Shown here one piece after another: positions 28,010 through 37,359 of a stretch of 64,000 bases of DNA. Source of the DNA: Thauera propionica (GTDB lineage Bacteria > Pseudomonadota > Gammaproteobacteria > Burkholderiales > Rhodocyclaceae); NCBI RefSeq assembly GCF_002245655.1, contig NZ_NOIH01000012.1:62001-126000 (forward strand), written 5' to 3'. Every line of letters starts with the position of its first letter. Position 1 is the stretch's first letter. Below the pieces are notes generated by a model. The model was given only the letters and a program-made list of their open reading frames with translations. It ran no database searches and was not told the DNA's origin. The position numbers and the translations under genes are program-made.

Positions 28010-28861
28010 ATGACTATCAGCAAGATCGGTGTGGTGGGTGCGGGCACAATGGGCAACGGCATTACGCAGGCCTTCGCGGTCGCGGGCCTCGACGTGGTGA
28101 TGATGGACATCGGCGAGCCGCAGGTGCAGCGCGGCGTGGCGACGATCGGCGCAAGCCTGGACCGGCTGATCAAGAAGGAAAAGATGAGCGCCGACCAGAA
28201 GGCGGCGGCGATGGCGCGGATCTCGACTGCCACCGCGGTGACGGCTCTTGCCGATTGTGATCTGGTCATCGAGGCAGCCACCGAGAACCTCGATCTGAAA
28301 CTCAACATCTTTGCGCAACTCGACGCCGTGATGCGTCCTGACGCGATTCTTGCGAGCAACACGTCCTCGATCTCGATCACCAAGCTTGCTGCGGCGACCG
28401 GCCGTTCCGCCCAGGTGATCGGCATGCACTTCTTCAACCCGGTGCCGATGATGGCGCTGGTGGAAGTGATCCGCGGCCTGCAGACCTCCGATGAAACCTA
28501 TGCGAAGGTCGAGGCGGTTGCCAGGGCGATCGGCAAGACGCCGGTCCAGATCAAGAACAGCCCGGGCTTCGTCGTCAATCGTATGCTGTGCCCGATGATC
28601 AACGAGGCCGTCTTTGCGCTCGGCGAAGGGCTTGCGACGGCTGCAGAGATCGACGAGGCGATGAAGCTTGGCTGCAACCATCCGATTGGCCCGCTCGCGC
28701 TGTGCGACCTGATCGGCCTCGACGTTCAGCTGGCCGTCATGCAGGTGCTGTTCGAGGGCTTCAAGGACCCGAAGTATCGCCCGGCGCCGCTGCTCGTCGA
28801 GATGGTGGAGGCGGGTTATCTGGGTCGCAAGACCGGCAAGGGTTTCTTCGATTACGGCTGA
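28010..28861 (+). CDS. hbdA: 3-hydroxybutyryl-CoA dehydrogenase
   Basis: 283-residue NAD(P)-dependent enzyme interconverting (S)-3-hydroxybutyryl-CoA and acetoacetyl-CoA. The Rossmann motif is GAGTMGNGI (about 9-17). The conserved '[12 protein letters not shown]' and '[15 protein letters not shown]' contain the catalytic His/Asn region, and the C-terminal 3HCDH domain ends [14 protein letters not shown]. It has the size of stand-alone Hbd/PaaH proteins. The ATG at 28010 fits the family. It acts with opposite stereochemistry to PhaB, on the beta-oxidation side. Confidence 0.92.
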   Translation: MTISKIGVVGAGTMGNGITQAFAVAGLDVVMMDIGEPQVQRGVATIGASLDRLIKKEKMSADQKAAAMARISTATAVTALADCDLVIEAATENLDLKLNIFAQLDAVMRPDAILASNTSSISITKLAAATGRSAQVIGMHFFNPVPMMALVEVIRGLQTSDETYAKVEAVARAIGKTPVQIKNSPGFVVNRMLCPMINEAVFALGEGLATAAEIDEAMKLGCNHPIGPLALCDLIGLDVQLAVMQVLFEGFKDPKYRPAPLLVEMVEAGYLGRKTGKGFFDYG

Positions 28862-28911
28862 GCCCGGTTTCGCGTGCCGTGTGTCGCGGCATGCGGGAGT
28901 TGCCTCAAAAG

Positions 28912-28937
28912 CAAACGCCACCCTACGGTGGCGTTTG
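28912..28937. terminator. Terminator between convergent hbd and rho
   Basis: CAAACGCCACC (28912-28922) and GGTGGCGTTTG (28927-28937) form a perfect 11-bp stem with a CTAC loop. Read on the minus strand, after rho, it is followed by CTTTT. It probably serves rho mainly and hbd weakly. Confidence 0.8.
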
Positions 28938-28959
28938 TACTTGCGCTATTGACCAGGGA

Positions 28960-30414
28960 TTAGCCGCGGCCGGAACGCATGGCGTCGAAGAATTCCGCGT
29001 TGCTCTTGGTGGCCTTGATCTTATCGAGCAGGAACTCCATAGCGTCGATGTCGTCCATGCCGTACAGCAGCTTGCGCAGGATCCAGACCTTTTGCAGGAT
29101 GTCCTGCTTGAGCAGCAGTTCCTCGCGACGCGTGCCCGAGCGATTGACGTTGATTGCCGGATAGACGCGTTTCTCGGCCATGCGACGATCGAGGTGGAGC
29201 TCCATGTTGCCGGTGCCCTTGAATTCCTCGTAGATCACGTCGTCCATGCGGCTGCCGGTGTCGATCAGCGCAGTGGCGATGATGGTCAGCGAGCCGCCTT
29301 CCTCGATGTTGCGTGCCGCGCCGAAGAAACGCTTGGGCTTCTGCAGCGCGTTGGCATCGACGCCGCCGGTCAGCACCTTGCCCGAGGCCGGCACGACCGT
29401 GTTGTAGGCGCGCGCGAGGCGTGTCAGCGAGTCGAGCAGGATCACGACGTCGTACTTGTGCTCAGTCAGGCGCTTGGCCTTCTCGATCACCATCTCTGCG
29501 ACCTGCACGTGACGCGTGGCCGGCTCGTCGAAGGTGGAGGCCACGACCTCGCCCTTGACCGAGCGAAGCATTTCCGTCACTTCCTCCGGGCGCTCGTCGA
29601 TGAGCAGCACGATCAGCTTCACGTCCGGATGGTTGGTCGTGATCGCGTGGGCGATGTGCTGCAGCATGACCGTCTTGCCGCTCTTGGGCGGTGCGACGAG
29701 CAGGCCGCGCTGACCCTTGCCGATCGGCGCGATCATGTCGATCACGCGGCTGGTGATGTTTTCCTCGCCGCGCACATCGCGCTCGAGCTTCAGGCACTCC
29801 TGCGGATGCAGGGGCGTGAGGTTCTCGAACAGGATCTTGCTCTTGCACTCTTCCGGCGGCCGACCGTTGATCTTGTCGAGCTTGGTCAGCGCGAAATAGC
29901 GTTCGCCGTCCTTGGGCGTACGGATCTCGCCCTCGATCGTGTCGCCGGTGCGCAGGTTGAAGCGCCGGATCTGCGAGGGCGACACGTAGATGTCGTCCGT
30001 CCCCGCGAGATACGAGGTGTCAGGAGAGCGCAGGAAGCCGAATCCGTCAGGCAGCACTTCGAGTGCGCCGTCGCCACAGATCGGTTCGCCCCTGCGGGCA
30101 CGGTTGCGCAGCAGCGCGAAGACGAGTTCCTGCTTGCGCAGCCTGTTTGCCCCTTCGACGCCCGCTTCTGTGGCCATCTGCAGCAGTTCGCTGACGTGCA
30201 GGGCCTTGAGTTCGGACAGATGAAGGGCGGGAACGTCGGGATTGCGGGGCGTGGAACTGCCGTCCTCGCCGCCATTGTCGACGTCGAACAGATCGTCTTC
30301 GGTCTGCGGATTCTGGGGGGGATTACCGTCGCGATTGCGCGCGCCGCGGCGACGGGCGCGCGAGGAACCGCGAGAACGGGCCGGACCCTGGTCCGGCTTA
30401 GATGTTGCTGTCAA
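28960..30414 (-). CDS. rho: Transcription termination factor Rho, with N-terminal extension and TTG start
   Basis: Hexameric RNA-dependent ATPase that ends transcription. The canonical N-terminus [14 protein letters not shown] begins only at residue 65. Then follow the cold-shock RNA-binding domain ([15 protein letters not shown]) and the ATPase with Walker A PPKSGKT (242-248). The frame has no ATG or GTG before residue 65; the only plausible start is TTG at 30414, which lies inside the end of trxA. The extra 64 residues are Arg-rich ([11 protein letters not shown]), then acidic. Total 484 aa, against about 420 in E. coli. Confidence 0.93.
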   Translation of the reverse strand: MTATSKPDQGPARSRGSSRARRRGARNRDGNPPQNPQTEDDLFDVDNGGEDGSSTPRNPDVPALHLSELKALHVSELLQMATEAGVEGANRLRKQELVFALLRNRARRGEPICGDGALEVLPDGFGFLRSPDTSYLAGTDDIYVSPSQIRRFNLRTGDTIEGEIRTPKDGERYFALTKLDKINGRPPEECKSKILFENLTPLHPQECLKLERDVRGEENITSRVIDMIAPIGKGQRGLLVAPPKSGKTVMLQHIAHAITTNHPDVKLIVLLIDERPEEVTEMLRSVKGEVVASTFDEPATRHVQVAEMVIEKAKRLTEHKYDVVILLDSLTRLARAYNTVVPASGKVLTGGVDANALQKPKRFFGAARNIEEGGSLTIIATALIDTGSRMDDVIYEEFKGTGNMELHLDRRMAEKRVYPAINVNRSGTRREELLLKQDILQKVWILRKLLYGMDDIDAMEFLLDKIKATKSNAEFFDAMRSGRG

Positions 30415-30724
30415 TGAAGGCGGTCAGTTGAGATTTGGAAAGGGCGCCCACTTTGGTCGCCTCGACGTTGCCACCCTTGAACAGCATCAGCGTCGGAATG
30501 CCGCGGATGCCGTACTTGGCTGGGGTGTCCTGGTTTTCGTCGATGTTGAGCTTGGCAATCTTGAGCTTGCCAGCGTAGTCCTTTGCGACGTCATCCAGAA
30601 TGGGGGCGATCATCTTGCACGGACCGCACCATTCAGCCCAGTAATCGACCAGAACAGGGGTCTGAGACTGCAGCACTTCGGCCTCGAAGTTGCCGTCGGT
30701 CACATAGTGGATATGCTCGCTCAT
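30398..30724 (-). CDS. trxA: Thioredoxin 1
   Basis: 108-residue thioredoxin with active site WCGPC (32-36), conserved Asp27 in VDYWAEW, and the cis-Pro motif GIPTLMLF. Cytosolic disulfide reductant. It lies upstream of rho on the same strand, the order usual in proteobacteria. Its last codons overlap the proposed TTG start of rho by 17 bases, so the two are probably translationally coupled. Confidence 0.97.
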   Translation of the reverse strand: MSEHIHYVTDGNFEAEVLQSQTPVLVDYWAEWCGPCKMIAPILDDVAKDYAGKLKIAKLNIDENQDTPAKYGIRGIPTLMLFKGGNVEATKVGALSKSQLTAFIDSNI

Positions 30725-31013
30725 GATTCCTCACATCAGGGGTGGCGGGTATTGACGCGATGTAAACACACTCGCGGGTACTGCTTGAATGGGGAGGCAA
30801 GGTGTACGGGGCCGCTCACCTTGAAGAGAAAAGTGAATTTCTCTGGAGAATTCGGTCGAAACTTATGCGATGCAGTCGGCCGCGTCAAGCAGATTGGCGC
30901 ATCGGGCGGCACATGCTCGCGCCGATCGTGGCGAAAATGCAAAGGGCTGGACTATATTGTGGCCTGCGCACGCGTCCTCGACGCGCTGCGAACCCAACAG
31001 GCTGGAGAGAACA

Positions 31014-31337
31014 ATGACTTACGTGGTGACCGAATCCTGCATCCGCTGCAAATACACCGACTGTGTGGATGTATGCCCGGTGGACTGCTTTCGTGAGGGG
31101 CCAAACTTTCTCGTCATCGACCCCGAAGAGTGCATCGACTGTACCTTGTGCGTGGCCGAGTGCCCGGTGGAGGCGATCTACGCCGAGGATGACGTGCCCG
31201 CGGACCAGCATCAGTTCATCGCGCTCAATGCCGAGTTGTCGAGGCAGTGGAAGCCGATCGTGGAGCGCAAGGATGCTCTGCCCGATGCCTCGGAGTGGGC
31301 GAAGGTGAAGGACAAGCTGGGCGAGCTGCAGCGTTGA
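31014..31337 (+). CDS. fdxA: Seven-iron ferredoxin FdxA
   Basis: 107-residue ferredoxin. The N-terminal cysteines (Cys9, Cys17, Cys21 of [18 protein letters not shown]) and the [12 protein letters not shown] motif (Cys40/43/46/50) fit one [3Fe-4S] and one [4Fe-4S] cluster, as in the Azotobacter FdI group. The C-terminal tail (60-107) is also usual. GGAGAGA precedes the ATG. TATATT at 30953-30958 may be the -10. The 289-base gap to divergent trxA shows no gene. Confidence 0.93.
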   Translation: MTYVVTESCIRCKYTDCVDVCPVDCFREGPNFLVIDPEECIDCTLCVAECPVEAIYAEDDVPADQHQFIALNAELSRQWKPIVERKDALPDASEWAKVKDKLGELQR

Positions 31338-31433
31338 CAGCGCCGGGCTCCGCCTTTGCGGCGCCGGTGCGATGCACTAATATGGCGCATCGAACTCACG
31401 GTCCGAAAGACTGAACAAGGCACGGAGAGCAAC

Positions 31434-31886
31434 ATGCTGGTAAGCGAGATTCTCGCCATCAAGGGCAAGGTGCTATTCACCATTGCACCCAACAAGAGTG
31501 TTGCCGAGGCAATCGAGATCATGAACGAGCAGGATGTCGGCTCGCTCGTGGTCTTTTCGCGCGGCGAGATGGTCGGCATGCTGACTTTCCGGCAGGTCCT
31601 GCAGGGCGTCCAGAAGGGTGGGGCGGACTGGCAGGCGCTGACGGTGGATGAAGTCATGATCCGGAATCCGTTTGCGGCTTCCCCCAATATGGAAATGGAC
31701 GAGCTGCGACGCATGATGGTGGAACATCACCAACGCTATCTGCCCGTGATGGATGGCCAGACCCTGCTGGGCGTCGTGAGCTTCCATGACGTCGCCAAGG
31801 CGGTGCTGGAGGAGCAGAGTTTCGAGAACCGTATGCTCAAGAACTACATCCGTAACTGGCCGGCACAGGAGGAAGAAGAGCGCTGA
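31434..31886 (+). CDS. CBS-domain protein
   Basis: 150 residues consisting of two CBS motifs (about 8-60 and 73-130), a Bateman pair that usually binds adenosine nucleotides. 'NKSVAEAIEIMNEQDVGSLVV' and 'EMDELRRMMVEHHQRYLPVM' are the repeat cores. No effector domain is attached, so its partner is unknown. CGGAGAG lies before the ATG at 31434. TAATAT at 31378-31383 could be a -10 box. Confidence 0.85.
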   Translation: MLVSEILAIKGKVLFTIAPNKSVAEAIEIMNEQDVGSLVVFSRGEMVGMLTFRQVLQGVQKGGADWQALTVDEVMIRNPFAASPNMEMDELRRMMVEHHQRYLPVMDGQTLLGVVSFHDVAKAVLEEQSFENRMLKNYIRNWPAQEEEER

Positions 31887-32112
31887 TCAGATTTCGGGGC
31901 TGACAGCCCCAGGTGGTGGCGGATGCGGATTCGCTACCCCTCCATGGCAGGCGCGCTGCGCCTGCCGACGTCGACTTCGGCATACAAGACATGGAAGCGA
32001 CGGAGGTTGGAATTCAGTGGTGGGACCGGCTCGGTTCCGCATGACGCCTTGGGAGGGCGGGGCTGGCTGGTAACGAACCGGCCAGCAATTTCCAACAAAA
32101 GGAGGAGACCGC

Positions 32113-33792
32113 GTGGAAAAGATCTGGCTGCAAAGCTATCCGAAGGGCGTGCCGGCCGAGATCGACGTTGATCAATTCAAGTCGATCGGTGACCTGTTCG
32201 AGCAAGGGGTCAAGCGCTTCGGTTCGCGCACGGCCTACGTGTGCATGGGCAAGGGTATCACCTATGGTGAACTTGACGAGTTGTCGCGTCGTTTCGCCGC
32301 GTATCTGCAGGGTGAGCTGAAACTGCCTCGCGGTGCACGCGTGGCGTTGATGATGCCCAATGTGCTGCAGTACCCGATTGCCCTGTTCGGCACGCTTCGT
32401 GCCGGCTACACCGTCGTCAACGTCAATCCGCTCTATACGGCGCGCGAGCTCGAACATCAGCTGTGCGACGCCGGGGCCGATGTGGTCGTCATCCTCGAGA
32501 ACTTCGCCCACACGCTCGAGCAGGTGAGGGGGCGAGTGCCCGTCAAGCATGTTGTCGTCAGCAGCCTGGGCGAGATGCTGGGGTTCCCGAAGTCCGCGCT
32601 GGTCAATTTCGTCGTCCGGCGAGTGAAGAAGATGGTGCCGGCGTGGAAGCTCGATGGCGCCATCACGTTTGCTGCGGCGCTTGCGCGTGGCGAGCGCCAC
32701 CGTCTCCAGGCTGTCGAGGTGGGGCACGAGGACATCGCCTTCCTGCAGTACACCGGCGGTACCACCGGTGTGGCCAAGGGGACCATCCTCACCCACCGCA
32801 ACATCATCGCCAACCTGCAGCAGGCGCATGCCTGGATCAAGCCGTTCGTGCGCGAGGGCGAAGAGCTGATCATCACGGCGCTGCCGCTCTATCACATCTT
32901 CTCGCTCACGGCGAATTGCCTGACCTTCTTCAAGATTGGTGCGACCAACGTGCTGATCACGAATCCGCGCGACATCCCCGGCTTCGTCAAGGAGCTGGCG
33001 AAATACAAGTTCACCGCCATCACCGGCGTAAACACGCTGTTCAACGCGCTGCTCAACAACCCGGATTTCGGCAAGCTCGATTTTTCCCGTCTGCATGTCG
33101 CGCTGGGTGGCGGCATGGCGGTGCAGCAGGCGGTTGCCGAAAAATGGCGCAAGGTGACGGGCATTCCGCTGGTCGAAGCCTACGGCCTGACGGAGACGTC
33201 CCCGGCCGTCACGATCAACCCGCTCGACCTTCCCGAGTTCAATCACTCGATCGGCCTGCCGGTGCCGTCGACCGACATCAGCTTGCGTGACGATGCCGAC
33301 AACGAGGTGCCACTTGGACAGCGTGGCGAACTCTGCGTGAAGGGGCCGCAGGTGACGCGAGGTTACTGGAATCGTCCGGAGGATTCGGCGCGGGCATTCA
33401 CGCCGGACGGCTTCCTGCGTACGGGCGACATCGCAGTGGTCGACGAGAAAGGCTTCGTCTGCATCGTCGATCGGAAGAAGGACATGATCTTGGTGTCGGG
33501 CTTCAATGTCTATCCGAACGAGGTCGAGGACGTGGTCGCCAGTCACCCCGGCGTGATCGAGGTGGCTGCAGTCGGCGTGCCGGACGAGCGTAGCGGCGAG
33601 GCGGTCAAGATCTTCGTCGTGCGCAAGGATCCGGGCTTGACCGAGAAGGCACTGATCGCCTATTGCCACGAGAATCTGACGGGCTACAAGGTGCCGCACC
33701 GCGTCGAGTTTCGCGATGAACTTCCCAAGAGCAACGTCGGCAAGATCCTGCGGCGCGAGTTACGCGAGGGGCCGGTGAGGCAGGACGCATGA
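32113..33792 (+). CDS. fadD: Long-chain fatty-acid--CoA ligase (AMP-forming)
   Basis: 559-residue acyl-adenylate-forming enzyme. The P-loop-like motif [11 protein letters not shown], the A5 motif YGLTETSP and the hinge/A8 region [13 protein letters not shown]...[12 protein letters not shown] are intact, and the catalytic Lys is in [13 protein letters not shown]. Sequence style fits FadD. The GTG start at 32113 is supported by AAAGGAGGAG. The preceding 226-base gap has only a GGGGCTG/CAGCCCC hairpin (about 31896-31911) and no gene. Confidence 0.9.
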   Translation: MEKIWLQSYPKGVPAEIDVDQFKSIGDLFEQGVKRFGSRTAYVCMGKGITYGELDELSRRFAAYLQGELKLPRGARVALMMPNVLQYPIALFGTLRAGYTVVNVNPLYTARELEHQLCDAGADVVVILENFAHTLEQVRGRVPVKHVVVSSLGEMLGFPKSALVNFVVRRVKKMVPAWKLDGAITFAAALARGERHRLQAVEVGHEDIAFLQYTGGTTGVAKGTILTHRNIIANLQQAHAWIKPFVREGEELIITALPLYHIFSLTANCLTFFKIGATNVLITNPRDIPGFVKELAKYKFTAITGVNTLFNALLNNPDFGKLDFSRLHVALGGGMAVQQAVAEKWRKVTGIPLVEAYGLTETSPAVTINPLDLPEFNHSIGLPVPSTDISLRDDADNEVPLGQRGELCVKGPQVTRGYWNRPEDSARAFTPDGFLRTGDIAVVDEKGFVCIVDRKKDMILVSGFNVYPNEVEDVVASHPGVIEVAAVGVPDERSGEAVKIFVVRKDPGLTEKALIAYCHENLTGYKVPHRVEFRDELPKSNVGKILRRELREGPVRQDA

Positions 33793-33880
33793 TGGCCTGA
33801 TCGCACAGGGCATGCACGAGGCGCTTGTGTTGTCGGCGCTTTCGTGCTCTCATCTGTGCCGCAAGTCATTTCGAGTCACC

Positions 33881-33958
33881 ATGCGTTCTTCCACCCGTTT
33901 CTTCGCCGTCGTATCCGTAGTCGTACGCGTAGTAGGCGTAGGCACGCACGCGTCGTAA
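33881..33958 (+). CDS. Valine-rich leader peptide of the ilvBN attenuator
   Basis: 25-codon ORF ATG 33881 to TAA 33956-33958, beginning MRSSTRFF. Eight of its 25 residues are Val, all between codons 10 and 20 (33908-33940) as VV, VVV, VV and V. Six of the eight are GTA, a codon little used in the surrounding GC-rich genes, and two are GTC. Ribosome stalling on these codons when Val-tRNA is short would expose the antiterminator sequence that starts at 33949. Initiation is supported only by a weak GAG six bases upstream. Confidence 0.88.
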   Translation: MRSSTRFFAVVSVVVRVVGVGTHAS

Positions 33959-34025
33959 CGGGACAGAACACTCGAACTGCAGGATTCCAAACCCCCGTCG
34001 GCGCGCAAGCCCGGCGGGGGTTTTT
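33925..34025 (+). promoter_or_regulatory. Transcription attenuator of ilvBN (pause, antiterminator and terminator stems)
   Basis: Three mutually exclusive pairings are visible. The pause stem is ACGCGT 33925-33930 with ACGCGT 33948-33953. The antiterminator is 33949-33962 with 33994-34005, 12 pairs with a two-base UA bulge at the leader stop codon. The terminator is 33989-34001 with 34011-34023, AAACCCCCG paired with CGGGGGTTT plus four inner pairs, followed by T's. The leader stop lies inside the antiterminator arm, so completing the peptide blocks antitermination. Confidence 0.85.
33989..34025 (+). terminator. Attenuator terminator upstream of ilvB
   Basis: Stem AAACCCCCGTCGG with CCGGCGGGGGTTT (one U-G pair), 9-base loop, and T-run at 34021-34025. 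It lies 31 bases after the leader peptide stop and 54 bases before the ilvB ATG. Confidence 0.88.
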
Positions 34026-34079
34026 GCATTCTGGGGCCGCGCCGGTGATGTCGCTGAAGTCGAAACCAAGGAGAGCACC

Positions 34080-35747
34080 ATGACTCAACTCACCGGCGCG
34101 CAACTGATCGTGCGCCTCCTCGAGCGCCAGGGCGTGCGCACCATCGCCGGCATCCCCGGCGGCGCCATTCTTCCGTTCTACGACGCCTTGTCCGCGAGCA
34201 CGCAGATCCGCCACGTGCTCGCACGCCACGAGCAGGGTGCCGGCTTCATGGCCCAGGGCATGGCGCGGGTGTCCGGTGTGCCGCAGGTCTGCATCGCCTC
34301 GAGCGGCCCGGGTGCGACCAACCTCGTCACCGCGATTGCCGATGCCTGTCTGGACTCGATCCCGATGGTCATCATCACTGGCCAGGTGCCGCAGTCGATG
34401 ATCGGCACCGACGCCTTCCAGGAGGTGGATATCTACGGCATCACGGTGCCGATCACCAAGCACAATTTCCTCGTGCGTTCGGCACAGGAACTGCTCGACG
34501 TCGTTCCCGATGCGTTCCGTATCGCCATGTCCGGCCGTCCCGGTCCGGTGCTGATCGACGTGCCGAAGGACGTGCAGAACCAGTTGATCGAGGTGGGGGA
34601 GTTGCCGCCGCCCGCGGTGCCCGACATGCCGCCGCAACTGGACATGGTGGCCATCGACGCTGCGGCGCAGATGATCAACGCGGCAGAACGTCCGGTGCTG
34701 TATCTGGGCGGCGGGGTGGTTCATTCCGGTGCGTCGGCGCTGGCCGTGCAACTGGCAGAGCAGGGCGGGCTGCCAACGACGATGACGCTGATGGCGCTTG
34801 GCGCAATGCCGATCGATCACCCCCTGTCGGTCGGCATGCTCGGCATGCATGGTGCCCGTTACACGAACTTCGTGCTCGAAGAGGCCGACTTGCTGATCTG
34901 CGTCGGTGCCCGTTTTGACGACCGCGCCATCGGCCGTGCCGCGCAGTTCTGCCCGAACGCGAAGATCGTGCATATCGACGTCGACCGCTCCGAGCTGCAC
35001 AAGATCAAGAATGCGCACGTTGCGATCCATAGCGATGTCACGGCGGCGCTGGAGGCCTTGCTGCCGCGCGTCAAGCCCGCGCTGCGTACCGACTGGCTGG
35101 CGCATGTCGCCGATCTCAAGCAGCGCTTCCCGATGCAGTTTCCGGGCAGCGACGATCCGCGCAGCCACTACGGTCTGATCAAGGCTGTCGCCGACGCGCT
35201 CGACGACGAGGCGGTGGTTGCCACCGACGTGGGCCAGCACCAGATGTGGGTCGCGCAGGCCTATCCGTTCCGTCGCCCGCGCCAGTGGCTCACCTCGGGT
35301 GGTCTGGGCACGATGGGCTTCGGTCTGCCGACGGCTATCGGTGCGGCCTTGGCCGAGCCCGAGCGGACTGTCGTGTGCTTCTCGGGCGACGGCAGCTTCA
35401 AGATGAACATCCAGGAACTGGCGACGCTGGCCGAGGAAGGGCTCAACGTCAAGGTCGTGCTGATGAACAACAACGCCTTGGGCCTGGTGTACCAGCAGCA
35501 GACGCTGTTCTACGGCAAGCGCCTGTTCGCGTCCAAGTACCGCACCGAACCGGATTTCGTGAAGATTGCCGAAGGCTTCGGCGTGCCGGCGATCGATCTC
35601 GACAAGGCCGATGATCCGCGCGCCGCGCTGGCCGAGGCTCTGAACGCTCCTGGCCCCTGCCTGATCCACGCGACGATCGATCGCGAGCAGTTTGTCTATC
35701 CCATGGTGCCGCCGGGTGCCGCCAACACCGAAATGATCGGAGGCTGA
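34080..35747 (+). CDS. ilvB: Acetolactate synthase, large subunit
   Basis: 555-residue ThDP-dependent enzyme catalysing the first common step of Ile and Val synthesis. Catalytic Glu51 ([10 protein letters not shown]), the FAD-region [17 protein letters not shown], and the ThDP motif GDGSFKMN...NNN are intact. AGGAGAG precedes the ATG. It is controlled by the valine attenuator just upstream and coupled to ilvN by a TGATG stop/start overlap. Confidence 0.95.
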   Translation: MTQLTGAQLIVRLLERQGVRTIAGIPGGAILPFYDALSASTQIRHVLARHEQGAGFMAQGMARVSGVPQVCIASSGPGATNLVTAIADACLDSIPMVIITGQVPQSMIGTDAFQEVDIYGITVPITKHNFLVRSAQELLDVVPDAFRIAMSGRPGPVLIDVPKDVQNQLIEVGELPPPAVPDMPPQLDMVAIDAAAQMINAAERPVLYLGGGVVHSGASALAVQLAEQGGLPTTMTLMALGAMPIDHPLSVGMLGMHGARYTNFVLEEADLLICVGARFDDRAIGRAAQFCPNAKIVHIDVDRSELHKIKNAHVAIHSDVTAALEALLPRVKPALRTDWLAHVADLKQRFPMQFPGSDDPRSHYGLIKAVADALDDEAVVATDVGQHQMWVAQAYPFRRPRQWLTSGGLGTMGFGLPTAIGAALAEPERTVVCFSGDGSFKMNIQELATLAEEGLNVKVVLMNNNALGLVYQQQTLFYGKRLFASKYRTEPDFVKIAEGFGVPAIDLDKADDPRAALAEALNAPGPCLIHATIDREQFVYPMVPPGAANTEMIGG

Positions 35748-36064
35748 TGATGATCGAACAAGTTGCCGACCCGTTGCCGCAAGCCAGCTGCGCCAAGGTC
35801 ATTCTTGAGCTGGATGTGAACAACCACGCCGGGGTGATGAGCCACATCTGCAATCTGTTTGCGCGCCGTGCCTTCAACGTCGAAGGCATCCTGTGCATGC
35901 CGGTGTCCGACGGCAAGCGCTCGCGCATCTGGCTGCTCGTGTTCGACGATCAACGCCTCGAGCAGATGATCCGCCAGGTGGAAAAGCTGGAGGATGTGCT
36001 CGCCGTGCGTCGTCATGGTGCGGAGCACGAAGTGTTCGAGCGTCTGGAAGACTTCTTCCACTGA
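35747..36064 (+). CDS. ilvN: Acetolactate synthase, small regulatory subunit
   Basis: 105-residue ACT-domain subunit (about 17-90; [20 protein letters not shown]) that activates IlvB and mediates valine feedback inhibition. Its short length matches E. coli-type IlvN, not the about 160-residue IlvH type with a second domain. It overlaps the ilvB stop by one base. A possible second start codon follows directly (MM). Confidence 0.92.
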   Translation: MMIEQVADPLPQASCAKVILELDVNNHAGVMSHICNLFARRAFNVEGILCMPVSDGKRSRIWLLVFDDQRLEQMIRQVEKLEDVLAVRRHGAEHEVFERLEDFFH

Positions 36065-36094
36065 GTGCCGTCCGGCGCCAAGCGCGCCGTGGCC

Positions 36095-36137
36095 GAAGGG
36101 GATGGGGCGCGTGCTAGACTCGCGCCCCATCCCCTTC
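36095..36137. repeat. 17-bp perfect palindrome with an extended -10 box as its loop
   Basis: 36095-36111 and 36121-36137 are exact reverse complements (GAAGGGGATGGGGCGCG on the left). The 9-base loop 36112-36120 reads TGCTAGACT, an extended -10 promoter element. A transcript from it would start near 36127 and lead to aroC. As RNA from ilvBN, the stem could act as a weak terminator, followed by TTGTT. Confidence 0.75.
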
Positions 36138-36193
36138 TTGTTCCTCTGCGCCCCGCGGGGCTGCGGGTTCATCGCTGATCAGGCAGGAAAGCC

Positions 36194-37324
36194 ATGTCCG
36201 GAAACACCATCGGTACCCTATTCACCGTCACGTCCTTTGGCGAGTCGCACGGCCCGGCGATCGGCTGCGTCGTCGATGGTTGTCCGCCGGGACTGGCACT
36301 GACAGCGGCTGACATCCAGGTCGAGCTGGACCGGCGCAAACCCGGTACCTCGCGTCACGTGACCCAGCGCCGCGAGCCCGACGAGGTCGAGATCCTGTCG
36401 GGGGTATTCGAGGGCGTGACCACTGGTACGCCGATCGCGCTGCTGATCCGCAACCAGGACCAGCGCAGCAAGGACTACGGCAACATCGCCGACACCTTCC
36501 GACCGGGACACGCCGACTACCCCTACTGGCAGAAATACGGCATCCGCGACTACCGTGGCGGTGGGCGCTCGTCGGCGCGCGAGACCGCGGTGCGCGTCGC
36601 TGCCGGCGCGATCGCCAGGAAGTGGCTGCATGAGCGCTACGGCATCGTGATCCGGGCCTGCATGACGGCGCTCGGGCCGATCGAGATCCCGTTCGTGTCG
36701 TGGGAAGAGGTCGATCGCAACCCCTTCTTCGCGCCCAATGCCGACATCGTTCCGCAGCTCGAGACCTACATGGACGAACTGCGCAAGTCGGGCGACTCGA
36801 TCGGTGCCCGCATCGACGTGGTGGCCAGTGGCGTGCCGGTGGGCTGGGGCGAGCCGGTGTATGGCCGGCTCGATGCCGACATCGCCTACGCGATGATGGG
36901 CATCAACGCGGTGAAGGGTGTCGAGATCGGCGCAGGGTTTGCGTCCGTTGCCCAGCGCGGCACGGAGCATGGCGACGAAATGACGCCGAAAGGTTTCCTG
37001 TCGAACAATGCCGGCGGCGTGCTGGGCGGCATTTCCACCGGCCAGGACGTCATCGCCAGCATTGCGATCAAGCCCACCTCGAGCATCCGCCTCGACCGGC
37101 GTTCGATCGACCGCGCCGGTAACCCGGTCATCGTCAATACCCATGGTCGCCACGACCCCTGCGTCGGCATCCGCGCGACGCCGATCGCCGAGGCCATGCT
37201 GGCGCTGGTGCTGATCGACCATGCGCTGCGTCATCGTGCCCAGTGTGGCGACGTGCGTACCGAGACGCCGCGCATCGCCGCGCTCGCGCCACAGGGACAG
37301 CAGCGCCTGCCGTCGCCGCGCTGA
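36194..37324 (+). CDS. aroC: Chorismate synthase
   Basis: 376 residues. Converts EPSP to chorismate, the last shared step of aromatic amino-acid synthesis, with reduced FMN. Family signatures are [18 protein letters not shown] (near residue 16), [18 protein letters not shown] (near 125) and the C-terminal [18 protein letters not shown] possible promoter with an extended -10 lies in the palindrome 36095-36137. The MFS gene follows 35 bases later. Confidence 0.96.
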   Translation: MSGNTIGTLFTVTSFGESHGPAIGCVVDGCPPGLALTAADIQVELDRRKPGTSRHVTQRREPDEVEILSGVFEGVTTGTPIALLIRNQDQRSKDYGNIADTFRPGHADYPYWQKYGIRDYRGGGRSSARETAVRVAAGAIARKWLHERYGIVIRACMTALGPIEIPFVSWEEVDRNPFFAPNADIVPQLETYMDELRKSGDSIGARIDVVASGVPVGWGEPVYGRLDADIAYAMMGINAVKGVEIGAGFASVAQRGTEHGDEMTPKGFLSNNAGGVLGGISTGQDVIASIAIKPTSSIRLDRRSIDRAGNPVIVNTHGRHDPCVGIRATPIAEAMLALVLIDHALRHRAQCGDVRTETPRIAALAPQGQQRLPSPR

Positions 37325-37359
37325 CGGCCGCTCCCGGTTCGCGCGAGCCGCAGGCGCCC

